Shown here in pieces: positions 24,507 to 32,573 of a stretch of 64,000 nucleotides of DNA; the stretch's first letter is position 1, and each line of letters opens with the position of its first letter. The stretch comes from DAINPP01 sp036743375. GTDB taxonomy: Bacteria; Thermotogota; Thermotogae; MWEM01. The translations under genes and the position numbers were made by a program. The notes beneath the pieces are model-generated. The model made no database searches. It was not told where the DNA came from and saw nothing but the letters and a program-made list of their open reading frames with translations. The DNA lies in contig DAINPP010000006.1 of assembly GCA_036743375.1 (NCBI GenBank), forward strand, positions 1 to 64,000, read 5' to 3'.

Positions 24507-26277
24507 ATTTTAAGAAAAAGCCGGTAACGGTATACTGATCGACAAAGACACAGAGATCTCCATCGTTTAGTTTCAGCACGGGTTCTGCCTCTGTTTTAAA
24601 CAAGGCTTCCCCCGCCTGGTAAAACCAGCCATCGTCGTAAATCACTTTTTCCGCTTCGTTCTCCGTAGACACCCCTGTGATATCGTATTTCATGCTTCCG
24701 AAATAATAACTGATCTTTTTCCCATTTCCTTTCAGATAGACACTTACCGCCTCATCATCCGAAACGATACGGAGTATGCCCTCCGTATTTGCCTGTCTGT
24801 CAGAGAGCAGTTCGGTATAGCCATATTCAGAGTCAATAAGCACTATTCTTGAAAACACATCGTAGATGGCAACATATTTATCTTCCTTTATCAGTTCCAG
24901 CGGCATATAGTCCGTCGTTCTGACCCAGAATTCATTCCATTTATAAGTATCTATGCTTCTGATTCTCTTATCCGCGAGAAAAAGCCAAAGACCCCTGTCG
25001 GTTTCAACCGCGTTTACAACAGCCGTTTCAGAAACATACCGTTTTTCAAGGGAGGCATCATACACAGTATCCGAAGTGATGAGATAATGATCGGTCAGCA
25101 CCTGAACCTTTCCCGGAAGATAATCCGTTTCATAGCCCGTTTTACGGATAATAAGGCTGTGATTCACCCCACTGACGACATAGCAGAAATCGTTCTGCAG
25201 CAGCGTGTCAAATTCACCTGACAGTTCTATTTTAAAGGCTTGTGAACCGGGCCGCCCTCTTAGTTTCACAGACTTTTCATACGTTTCTCCGGGAAGTAGT
25301 GTAAAAGACTCATCATAATCGGCATAGCCTTCCTTGGAGACGATCAGCCTGTAATTTCCAGCTATGGTTTCAAACTCAAGCGAGGTCCCTTTGAAATTCC
25401 TCAAGAGGACACCATCTCTGTAAAGTCTGATGAAGGCCTCCGCATCCACCTGAACAGCAATCCCGGAACTGATCTGATTCAAATCGAGAGTCATCTCCAT
25501 ATCCTCTATCACGTATAAATATTTAACCTCATTACCGAATACGAATTCATGTACACCCGAATTCACATCGAGGGAGATAGGCGCCGAATAGACTTCACCA
25601 TCGAGCAAAAATTCTACCTTTTCAGCACTCTTCACCCGAAGCGTAAACGACAGCTCGGACAGATCAAAAAAGACGATAGGAGTAAAGGGAAGATCAAGAT
25701 GTTCCACATGGTTTTGATATTCGATGCTCATCTGATCCTCGAATGTCCTGAACAGACAATACTCGGGACCCGTGTACAGTAGTTCAGCCTCCGAAAGAAC
25801 CTGATCATCGCACTTAATCAGAACGAGTTTAGGAAGTTTTTTTCTGAAATCCCCAAACTCATTTGAAAGAAGCTTATAAAGCTGTGTTTCTATATCTTGA
25901 TCCAAAAGAATCAGAGATTGCATATTATCAAATCGTTTATTCTGATAGGAGGCATTGACATAGAGAAAGCGCTCTTCTATCAGACGAACAGACAGATTCA
26001 TTCCCTCGCCTGGCCCCATAAGATACCCACAACGTTTTATAGCCGCCTGAACCACTTCGAGGTATCTTTCATCTCCCTCATAATTAAGTGTTATGACAGG
26101 CTGAGAACGCCACCACTCTTTTTCGGTATAGGTCCTGCCGTATACGGTTAAGTCAGAATTCATTACCGTTATATCCGAATACTTCCGATAATCAGATTCC
26201 GGAACGGGAGACAAGCCAAACAACTCAACGGCGATTGTGATAAGAGAAAGGAATATGACAGCGATCGTTCTCTTCAT
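24505..26277 (-). CDS. Secreted PEGA-domain protein of unknown function
   Basis: 590 aa from the ATG at 26277, which overlaps the upstream stop by 4 nt (ATGA). It has an N-terminal signal peptide or anchor (MKRTIAVIFLSLITIAVELF). Residues about 300-345 resemble a PEGA domain (GNYRLIVSKEGYADYDESFTL, then PGETYEKSV), a surface beta-sandwich. The C-terminal 200 residues contain repeated short beta-strand units (for example GLWLFLADKRIRSID) that could form a propeller. It is the last gene of the rodA-led operon, and an envelope location is likely. No enzymatic motif was found. Confidence 0.75.
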   Translation of the reverse strand: MKRTIAVIFLSLITIAVELFGLSPVPESDYRKYSDITVMNSDLTVYGRTYTEKEWWRSQPVITLNYEGDERYLEVVQAAIKRCGYLMGPGEGMNLSVRLIEERFLYVNASYQNKRFDNMQSLILLDQDIETQLYKLLSNEFGDFRKKLPKLVLIKCDDQVLSEAELLYTGPEYCLFRTFEDQMSIEYQNHVEHLDLPFTPIVFFDLSELSFTLRVKSAEKVEFLLDGEVYSAPISLDVNSGVHEFVFGNEVKYLYVIEDMEMTLDLNQISSGIAVQVDAEAFIRLYRDGVLLRNFKGTSLEFETIAGNYRLIVSKEGYADYDESFTLLPGETYEKSVKLRGRPGSQAFKIELSGEFDTLLQNDFCYVVSGVNHSLIIRKTGYETDYLPGKVQVLTDHYLITSDTVYDASLEKRYVSETAVVNAVETDRGLWLFLADKRIRSIDTYKWNEFWVRTTDYMPLELIKEDKYVAIYDVFSRIVLIDSEYGYTELLSDRQANTEGILRIVSDDEAVSVYLKGNGKKISYYFGSMKYDITGVSTENEAEKVIYDDGWFYQAGEALFKTEAEPVLKLNDGDLCVFVDQYTVTGFFLK

Positions 26278-26990
26278 ATACTGCCCCTGTGTCTGACGAA
26301 ATTGTACAGGATCGTCCAAGTCCCAACAAACACTTTGAAGCCGATCAACAAATTAAACAACAAGGCATTTCCACCGGAAAACAGCGTTCCCGGTACACCG
26401 GCCGGCAGAAAATTTTTCAATCCCTGATGATAAAAGATCAACCCCAGGAATCCCGAGGCCGGAATAAAAAACATGACAATCTTTTCTATCAAATGAATTC
26501 TCATCTTTTTCAATTCGGTCTCTATCTCTTCTACATCTCTGTTGCCACTAATAACGAGCAATCCTGTCCCGGCGATAACCCCTCCGACAAACCCCCCTCC
26601 AGGACCGAGATGTCCAGTAATCATGATATATAGGGAAAACAGCAAGGAGAGAAAGAAGATGATATTTCCAGAAATGGACATTCGCATATCAACCGCATCG
26701 TATTCATAATCTATTTCTTCCTGAGACTCAAGGGTACTCTTAGGCAATTTATTTAAAACCATAGAGACACCGAATGCGGCAATAAAAAAGACGATCACTT
26801 CAAACAGCGAATCATAAAGTCTGTAATCGAGGTATATGGCTGTGACAACGTTTAGAGAGCCGTTTGATTCCAGTACATCGTCAAGGTAGGAAACCTCGTT
26901 TACCGGAAATTGGGTAGACCCGATATTGATGATGATGGTGATACCAAAAAAGACGAGTATGAACAGGACAATGATCTGATTGAGCTTCAT
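26274..26990 (-). CDS. MbhE-MbhF/MnhB-like membrane subunit (fused)
   Basis: 238 aa integral membrane protein. The N-terminal 85 residues (FPVNEVSYLDD, VVTAIYLDYRLYDSLFEVIVFF) resemble MbhE, and residues about 105-238 (ISGNIIFFLSLLFSLYIMITG, GHLGPGGGFVGGVIAG) match the MnhB/MbhF family of Na+/H+ antiporter subunits. These proteins belong to Mrp antiporters and membrane-bound hydrogenase complexes. Here the two appear fused. It overlaps the genes on both sides by 4 nt. The other antiporter or hydrogenase subunits are not in this window. Confidence 0.8.
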   Translation of the reverse strand: MKLNQIIVLFILVFFGITIIINIGSTQFPVNEVSYLDDVLESNGSLNVVTAIYLDYRLYDSLFEVIVFFIAAFGVSMVLNKLPKSTLESQEEIDYEYDAVDMRMSISGNIIFFLSLLFSLYIMITGHLGPGGGFVGGVIAGTGLLVISGNRDVEEIETELKKMRIHLIEKIVMFFIPASGFLGLIFYHQGLKNFLPAGVPGTLFSGGNALLFNLLIGFKVFVGTWTILYNFVRHRGSI

Positions 26991-27691
26991 CCGATATGCC
27001 TCCGTACAATAGATTCAAACTGATTTGTCTTTTTGAGTTTATCAAGATATTCCTCAAAATTCCGAGCCATCTCCGGTCTGTGATGTTCAAAGAGAAAGAG
27101 ATAATGTGACTCACCGATATATTCAAAATCGTCCGCTTCCGCTTCGTGATTGATTATCTTCTCTTTCATCCTCACGAGATCCGTCAGATTTCCGGTGCTA
27201 TCTTTTAAAAGTCGCGTTTCGAGAATCTCTTTATATAACCATTTATCCGTATTTATCTCCGGCTTCTTTTCCTGAATGATTCCTCCGATAAACAGATCAC
27301 ATTGCTTATGGAGCTGATCGAAAGCTTCATCATCCTGAATCTCTATAAACTCCGCTTTTAGATTCTCCTCTTTGAGAAATTCGTTTAAAATCTCGAATTC
27401 AAAGCCGGTCAGCTCATCCCGCACCCCTTTGTAGATGAGATACGGAGCGCTTCTATAGCCAACGATGACCTTACCGGTATTCCTTATCGCGATCAGAAAG
27501 ACAAAGGTGGTAAATCCCGCACCCAACGCAAGTGATGCAAATGAGACATCCGGGGCCCCCATAAACATGTAGGCTCCGGATGTCATCGTTCCAAACAAAC
27601 CAAAAAACAGAATAGCCGTTTTGAGGTTTTTAACAATCAGCATGGTAATAGAGAGTAGAAAGGCCAGACTCCAGAACAATGCCGAGAACAT
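26987..27691 (-). CDS. MbhD/DUF4040-like membrane segment fused to SBP-like domain
   Basis: 234 aa. Residues 1-72 form three membrane spans with FMGAPDVSFASLALGAGFTT, the hallmark of the DUF4040/MbhD/MnhA-C-terminal family. From about residue 76 the sequence becomes soluble and looks like a family 3 solute-binding domain (YRSAPYLIYKGVRDELTGFE, FEILNEFLKEENLKAEF, CDLFIGGI, YIGESHYLFLFEHH). At about 155 residues it is shorter than a full binding protein. The fusion is unusual. It overlaps the MbhE/F-like gene by 4 nt, so the two are made together. Confidence 0.7.
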   Translation of the reverse strand: MFSALFWSLAFLLSITMLIVKNLKTAILFFGLFGTMTSGAYMFMGAPDVSFASLALGAGFTTFVFLIAIRNTGKVIVGYRSAPYLIYKGVRDELTGFEFEILNEFLKEENLKAEFIEIQDDEAFDQLHKQCDLFIGGIIQEKKPEINTDKWLYKEILETRLLKDSTGNLTDLVRMKEKIINHEAEADDFEYIGESHYLFLFEHHRPEMARNFEEYLDKLKKTNQFESIVRRHIG

Positions 27692-27708
27692 ATCGTTAAT
27701 CGCTCCGA

Positions 27709-29271
27709 TTATTTAAGGACGAATATGGACTCTGTGTTTCCTTCGTTGCTGATACCCATTTCTGAGTAGATTGCCGAAGGATAAGCCATACCCATCAACT
27801 TCGTAAGAAGATCGCTGAGATCCACAAACAGTACACCGTAATAATTGTCAACGATTCCAAATTCATTGCTGAGCTGATTATACATCTGATTATTGGTGAT
27901 GGCAGGAGTCTGTGAAAGGGTTGCCTTGAGTTCCGCCGGTTCTACCGTTGTGAAAATGATATTTGCATCGTCAAGAACGAGGTAAGTATTCAACTCCACA
28001 TCCATTCCAAGTTCATCACTGTAATCTATCGTTTCTTCACTGTCTTCTTCAATGAGCATATAACTCAGGCCATCGACACTCTGAAGTGTTTCTCCTGACT
28101 GTTCGATCAGTGACTTGATCTCTCCGGTCTTTGTTGAACCGAGATCGGCATAGAAATCATAGGCCATCTCTCCCATGTCATCCATACCGAGATCGAAACT
28201 GAATCTTGCCTTTCCCGTCCAGCTTTCAACCAAACTAAATACCATATCGAGGATTTCAGGATCTACATAATCGTCGGCTTCCGCAGCTGTCTGCTGTGCA
28301 ACCTGCTTGATCATCGGACTGATCATTTCCCAGATCTTGTTCATATTTTTAACGGCAAAGACTCCCTTGACAAATCCGGGCATCTTCATCTCCGTTTCTA
28401 TCGTAGATTTCGCAACGCCCATATCGATATAAAGCTGTTTAAAACCGGCATCCTTGTAATTATTTTTAGCAAATGATTCAAAAACGAGGCCATTCTTGAC
28501 ATAAGCCTTCGTCCAGGAATATTCCTGTGAAACGTCCATCGATTCAGGCATGTCAAAATCGTAAATTTCCTCATAGGCGGCTTTCATCTGTGCATTGTCT
28601 ATCTTACCCATGTAGAAAACCATCCAGTTTCCTTCATTGTAAAGTTGTGCAAAAACACCATTACTGAGTATGTTATTCATCTTTGCAGCTTTTGCGGCTT
28701 CAAGGGAAGCGGCATCGAGTGTAATGATGACGTGACCATTATCTTCTTCGATCATAACCGGTCCATTTGCGCCAAAAGTAATCGGTGTGGGAAGTAATTT
28801 ATTGAGAGCGGCAAGTACATCGGCAGGAGCGGCTGCTGGTTTCAGGATAACGGCAAATTTAAGATCCTTTACAACGTCCATCAGTGGAGCAAGTGCCATC
28901 ATAGGATCCAGACTCATCGCCATTTCAGGATCAGACATCTGATTGCTCATCTGTGCAAGAGCCTCATAATCTATCTCTCCCTGAACAAACATGGCCATGT
29001 CCCCCTTCAAAAGGGCCCAGAGATTATTCGGTACAAAATCCGGATCGGAATACTTCATACTCTCTATCTGCTGTCCGAGCATTCCTTCTATGCCCATGTC
29101 TCTAAGTAAAAATCCAAAAATGGTATCTGCCTTCAACTGATCATAATTTTCTGAATTATTTACAGCCGTAAAAGCAAAGACCGAATCCGCAGGAATGTAA
29201 TCCGTAACATTCGCAAATGAACATACTGCAAAAAGTGACAATACTACTAAGGTTAAAACAAATTTCTTCAT
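27709..29271 (-). CDS. Secreted DUF3352-like protein
   Basis: 520 aa with a clear signal peptide (MKKFVLTLVVLSLFAVCSFA). The mature protein begins YIPADSVFAFTAVN and continues with alternating helical and strand segments rich in Met and acidic residues, similar to DUF3352 proteins, whose function is unknown. It is translationally coupled to the upstream ABC ATPase gene (ATGA overlap) and followed 17 nt later by the MbhD-like gene. Cell-envelope or extracytoplasmic location is inferred from the signal peptide. Confidence 0.75.
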   Translation of the reverse strand: MKKFVLTLVVLSLFAVCSFANVTDYIPADSVFAFTAVNNSENYDQLKADTIFGFLLRDMGIEGMLGQQIESMKYSDPDFVPNNLWALLKGDMAMFVQGEIDYEALAQMSNQMSDPEMAMSLDPMMALAPLMDVVKDLKFAVILKPAAAPADVLAALNKLLPTPITFGANGPVMIEEDNGHVIITLDAASLEAAKAAKMNNILSNGVFAQLYNEGNWMVFYMGKIDNAQMKAAYEEIYDFDMPESMDVSQEYSWTKAYVKNGLVFESFAKNNYKDAGFKQLYIDMGVAKSTIETEMKMPGFVKGVFAVKNMNKIWEMISPMIKQVAQQTAAEADDYVDPEILDMVFSLVESWTGKARFSFDLGMDDMGEMAYDFYADLGSTKTGEIKSLIEQSGETLQSVDGLSYMLIEEDSEETIDYSDELGMDVELNTYLVLDDANIIFTTVEPAELKATLSQTPAITNNQMYNQLSNEFGIVDNYYGVLFVDLSDLLTKLMGMAYPSAIYSEMGISNEGNTESIFVLK

Positions 29272-30242
29272 AAAGCACCTCCAGTGTTAGATGTTTGATT
29301 TTTTGTAAGTGATATAAAGATATCCTCAAGTGTTGGCTCATTAATCCTGATATTCTCTATGGTCTCAAAATTCTTAATTAACAGGGCCTGAAATTCCTTT
29401 ACCCGTTCATTCCCATCAACAGTAAATACAAAATCATTCTTGTCTTCATGATTAATCTCCGTTATCCATTCTATCGCTTCAAGATTTTTCAAATTTCTCT
29501 TATCTCCGGGAAATCCCTTGACAAAGATCTTGATACGTCCCTGTTTTTTCAATTCCTCGGACTTAAGCGTCGAAATTCTGTCAATCGTAACAAGTTTCCC
29601 CTTATCTATGATAGCCACACGTTTGCATATCTCCTCAACGGACCACATGACATGTGTGGTCAGCAAGACCGTTGTACCCTGCTCCCTGATATCGAGAACG
29701 AAATCTCTGACCACCTGTCTCGATTTGGGATCCAGACCGTTAGTCGGCTCATCGAGGATCAGCAGTTGCGGATCATGAAGAATCCCCCTGCAGATATTGA
29801 TCTTCTGTGCCATCCCTGTGGAAAAATTCTTTATCTTCTCATCTTTCCATTGCCACATGTCAAATTTTCTAAGTAACTCTTCTATCCTGGAAGTGGCGGC
29901 TTTATTACTCATTTTATAAAGACTCGCTGCGGCAAAGAGATTTTCATACGCACTTAAATGCGGATAAAGAATCACGGAAGCCGGTACATACCCTATCAGC
30001 CTCCTGATCTTCTGCCTTTTACTATTGGTATTGAGTCCAAAGATCTCTATTGAACCGGAATCAGCATTAAGCAATGTGGCCATTATCCTGACAAGCGTCG
30101 TCTTACCGGCTCCGTTCGGGCCAAGTAAACCGAATATCTCCCCTTTGCTGAAGCTGAAGGAAACATCATCCAACGCCTTTATTCGACCGAATCTCTTGTT
30201 AATCGATCTTATTTCTATCCTGTTCTCCGCCTGACTCATCAT
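29268..30242 (-). CDS. ABC transporter ATP-binding protein without an adjacent permease
   Basis: 324 aa with one ABC domain: Walker A GPNGAGKTTLVR, signature FSTGMAQKINICRG, Walker B LLILDEPTNGLDP and switch LTTHVMWSVEE. The C-terminal 85 residues form a DUF4162-type domain ending NEPTLEDIFISLTK, typical of ABC-2 exporters (drug, lipid or Na+ export). The cognate ABC-2 permease is missing from the neighbourhood. Its stop overlaps the start of the DUF3352-like gene, suggesting a functional link. The start is the first of two tandem ATGs, after AAAGGAT. Confidence 0.9.
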   Translation of the reverse strand: MMSQAENRIEIRSINKRFGRIKALDDVSFSFSKGEIFGLLGPNGAGKTTLVRIMATLLNADSGSIEIFGLNTNSKRQKIRRLIGYVPASVILYPHLSAYENLFAAASLYKMSNKAATSRIEELLRKFDMWQWKDEKIKNFSTGMAQKINICRGILHDPQLLILDEPTNGLDPKSRQVVRDFVLDIREQGTTVLLTTHVMWSVEEICKRVAIIDKGKLVTIDRISTLKSEELKKQGRIKIFVKGFPGDKRNLKNLEAIEWITEINHEDKNDFVFTVDGNERVKEFQALLIKNFETIENIRINEPTLEDIFISLTKNQTSNTGGAL

Positions 30243-30253
30243 TTATCCTTTGT

Positions 30254-30658
30254 TCAATTTTTAATATTCTTTCCGGTCAAATCTCCAAGTGCCCCTGCTC
30301 CGGCAATCTCTATCTTTTTTTCTTCCGATTTCATCTTCTTTTCAGCCTCTTCCATGATTCTCTGGTACTCTTCAAATTCTGCCTTTATTGCAGACATATC
30401 CCCGCTGAACCAGTTCATAATGCTCTCACTGAGACCTTCTACCGTATTCAGGTCAACCTCTTCGGCAGAACCGAGATACTTCATGATATTAAGCTGTTTT
30501 CTAACAGCCGTTCTGATATCATCCTTTGTCACATTATTTTTATCGACCATGACGGAACCAAGTACGTTGATTCTGAACCTGAGGTCCTCCATGGAAGCGC
30601 TCAACCCTTCAAGTCTTGATAATAAGACACTCATTATTTCTTCTAAAGACATATCCAT
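30254..30658 (-). CDS. Hypothetical helical protein
   Basis: 134 aa from the ATG at 30658 (GGAGGGAA upstream); a longer frame to 30811 overlaps the upstream J-protein gene and is rejected. Predicted almost all-helical, with a central LNIMKYLG segment and a charged coiled-coil stretch (AEFEEYQRIMEEAEKKMKSEEKK) before a Gly-rich end. No family is recognised. It sits between the J-protein and ABC ATPase genes in the rodA-led operon. Confidence 0.7.
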   Translation of the reverse strand: MDMSLEEIMSVLLSRLEGLSASMEDLRFRINVLGSVMVDKNNVTKDDIRTAVRKQLNIMKYLGSAEEVDLNTVEGLSESIMNWFSGDMSAIKAEFEEYQRIMEEAEKKMKSEEKKIEIAGAGALGDLTGKNIKN

Positions 30659-30707
30659 AAATTCCAATTCCCTCCAAATATAATTAAATTTTTCTATCCC
30701 GTTTATC

Positions 30708-31319
30708 TCAGCAGCAAGAGATAAAATCTCCGCCACCCATCTCACAGCAACAATCCATGCAATAAAGAGTAGCACATACTTTACAGCACTGATCGGAATC
30801 CGTTCTGGCATGACCTGCTCTTCTCGAAAAAAATGTACCGTTCAACGTCTGCTGATAGGCAGCCCTGTACTCACTGTTCTCAGGATTCAACTGCATGGCC
30901 CTTTCAAACAGTGCCCTTCCTTCATTGTAATTACCGTATTGTACGTTGATGACACCCATCAGATAATACCATTCCGCATCTCTGACCTTGGAATCGTTTA
31001 AAAGATTCTGAGCCTCACTGAATCGACCAGCTTGAATTAGTCGCCTGACCTGCTGATAAAATTCATAATCACCCGATGATTGTCCATCGTTAGATGATGA
31101 ATAAGACTGACCGGCAGCTCTTTCATTGTAATTTCCGTTGATCAGTGTATCGTAAGCCTCATTGATCTCCTTCATCTTCTGTTCGGCAAGCTCTTTCATA
31201 TGTTCTTCTTTATATTTATCCGGATGATATTTTTTTACAAGTTGATTATAAGCATCCTTTATTTCCTTCTTCGTTGCACCTGGTTTAACACCGAGCACCT
31301 TATACGGATTATTCGCCAT
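30708..31319 (-). CDS. J-domain protein with TPR-like middle and cysteine-rich tail
   Basis: 203 aa from the ATG at 31319 (GAGGAGG upstream). Residues 4-70 are a J domain with HPD at 32-34, which stimulates DnaK ATPase. A TPR-like unit (AEWYYLMGVINVQYGNYNEG) follows. The last 26 residues contain nine cysteines (QCCKVC, YCMDCCCEMGG, ISCC), a pattern seen in short J-proteins of Clostridia, probably a metal or membrane-proximal site. It overlaps the DUF5685 gene by 11 nt. There is no Gly/Phe region or zinc-finger repeats, so it is not DnaJ itself. Confidence 0.88.
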   Translation of the reverse strand: MANNPYKVLGVKPGATKKEIKDAYNQLVKKYHPDKYKEEHMKELAEQKMKEINEAYDTLINGNYNERAAGQSYSSSNDGQSSGDYEFYQQVRRLIQAGRFSEAQNLLNDSKVRDAEWYYLMGVINVQYGNYNEGRALFERAMQLNPENSEYRAAYQQTLNGTFFSRRAGHARTDSDQCCKVCATLYCMDCCCEMGGGDFISCC

Positions 31320-32217
31320 CTGTTTCCTCCTCTTTCTCCGTCGTTTTGGTCGTCTTATCAAGTATACGCCTTGTCATTACTGGAATAGCCCGTGATATTA
31401 TACCATCAATTTCATAATTATATACCCCAAGATATTTCTCAAAACGCATGAAACAATCATACATATGATCTAATAAAAGCTCCAGCCGCCATTTTTCATT
31501 CGTGACGATATCCTGAATCAGATCATCACGTTCAATCCCGTCAAGAAGAAGATCTTTATTCGATAAAATCAGCGGATTATAACTCCATTTCCTTAAATCT
31601 TTTCTAAGATCCTCAAATGCATCCATCAGATAAATCCATTTACCGAGTAAAAAGGAAAAGTCATAAACCGAAACCGGAATCTTGATTGACAAAGAATCAG
31701 CGGCAATCATCATAATCCGTTTCAAGATTGAACCAAATGCGTTCGACACAACATCCACATCCGAAGATTTCTGTACCGTTTCAAGCAGATATATCTCATC
31801 AAGCGATTTGTTAAGCATCAGTAATTTTTTGTTTTTTATCCGCTTCTCCCAGTTTCCCGTCATGCGATAAACGGAACGATATAAACTCTTTTGTATTCCC
31901 TTTTCATCCCTTATCTGGTCAAGAAATTTATTTCTGAACATCACGGCGGTCACTTCTGCTGAAAAGTCCTCTACTTCACCGATCAACTTAATACGACGTT
32001 TTTTAACAGGATGAATCAAACAATTTTCGTACCTGTATTGAAAGGGCTCTTTCTTCAACGAGGAAAGAACCAACGCGAGAAGCGTGATATCATAAGAGAT
32101 GAGAAATCTTGAAAGTTGTCCATATCTTCCACCAAGTGTCTTACATAACGAACAATATTCCGATTTAAAGAGATAATTATCAAATTCGGAGACTAACGGT
32201 CTTATATATCCAAACAT
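31309..32217 (-). CDS. DUF5685 family protein
   Basis: 302 aa. The N-terminus MFGYIRPLVSEFDNYLFKSE then YCSLCKTLGGRYGQLSRF is characteristic of DUF5685, a family known mainly from Clostridia. CSLC is a possible metal site. The rest is helical with a conserved-looking SYDITLLAL and LGKWIYLMDAFEDLRKDLRK. Function is unknown. Overlap with the L7Ae-like and J-protein genes suggests co-translation and a shared role with the Cys-tailed J-protein. Confidence 0.8.
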   Translation of the reverse strand: MFGYIRPLVSEFDNYLFKSEYCSLCKTLGGRYGQLSRFLISYDITLLALVLSSLKKEPFQYRYENCLIHPVKKRRIKLIGEVEDFSAEVTAVMFRNKFLDQIRDEKGIQKSLYRSVYRMTGNWEKRIKNKKLLMLNKSLDEIYLLETVQKSSDVDVVSNAFGSILKRIMMIAADSLSIKIPVSVYDFSFLLGKWIYLMDAFEDLRKDLRKWSYNPLILSNKDLLLDGIERDDLIQDIVTNEKWRLELLLDHMYDCFMRFEKYLGVYNYEIDGIISRAIPVMTRRILDKTTKTTEKEEETDGE

Positions 32218-32573
32218 CCGTTTTCTTTCAACAGTTTTCTTATCCCCTTGAGAATATCCATATTATCGGTTGCAACGGCACTTAATTCATACTTGCCAAG
32301 TTTCTGTGCAAGCATCTCTTTCGAAATGTTCTGAAACACATAGATTTCGGCATCGAGTGAATTGGCCTTATCCATCCAGAATTTCCTTGTATTTTCAGAA
32401 CAATCTGAAGAAAGGAACAGCATATAGAATTTATTCTGTGTATATAAGTAGGAAATGATCTTTTCCCGCCCATATATTAAAGCACCCATACGGCTTGAAA
32501 ATCCAAGCAAGGTCAGCACCTTATCCGCTATCTCATCGTTTATAATCTTCAACTCGAGCAACACCTCTGTCAT
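32202..32573 (-). CDS. L7Ae/L30e-like putative RNA-binding protein
   Basis: 123 aa, similar to YlxQ/RplGB-type proteins: IADKVLTLLGFSSRMGALIYG, then KFYMLFLSSDCSENT. The fold binds kink-turns in RNA in archaea and some bacteria. The start is uncertain: ATG 32573 has no clear SD and lies 41 nt inside rodA, while a TTG at 32552 has GAGGTG at 9 nt and fits the family N-terminus better. Placement between rodA and DUF5685 is unusual, since YlxQ normally sits with nusA-infB. Confidence 0.75.
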   Translation of the reverse strand: MTEVLLELKIINDEIADKVLTLLGFSSRMGALIYGREKIISYLYTQNKFYMLFLSSDCSENTRKFWMDKANSLDAEIYVFQNISKEMLAQKLGKYELSAVATDNMDILKGIRKLLKENGCLDI

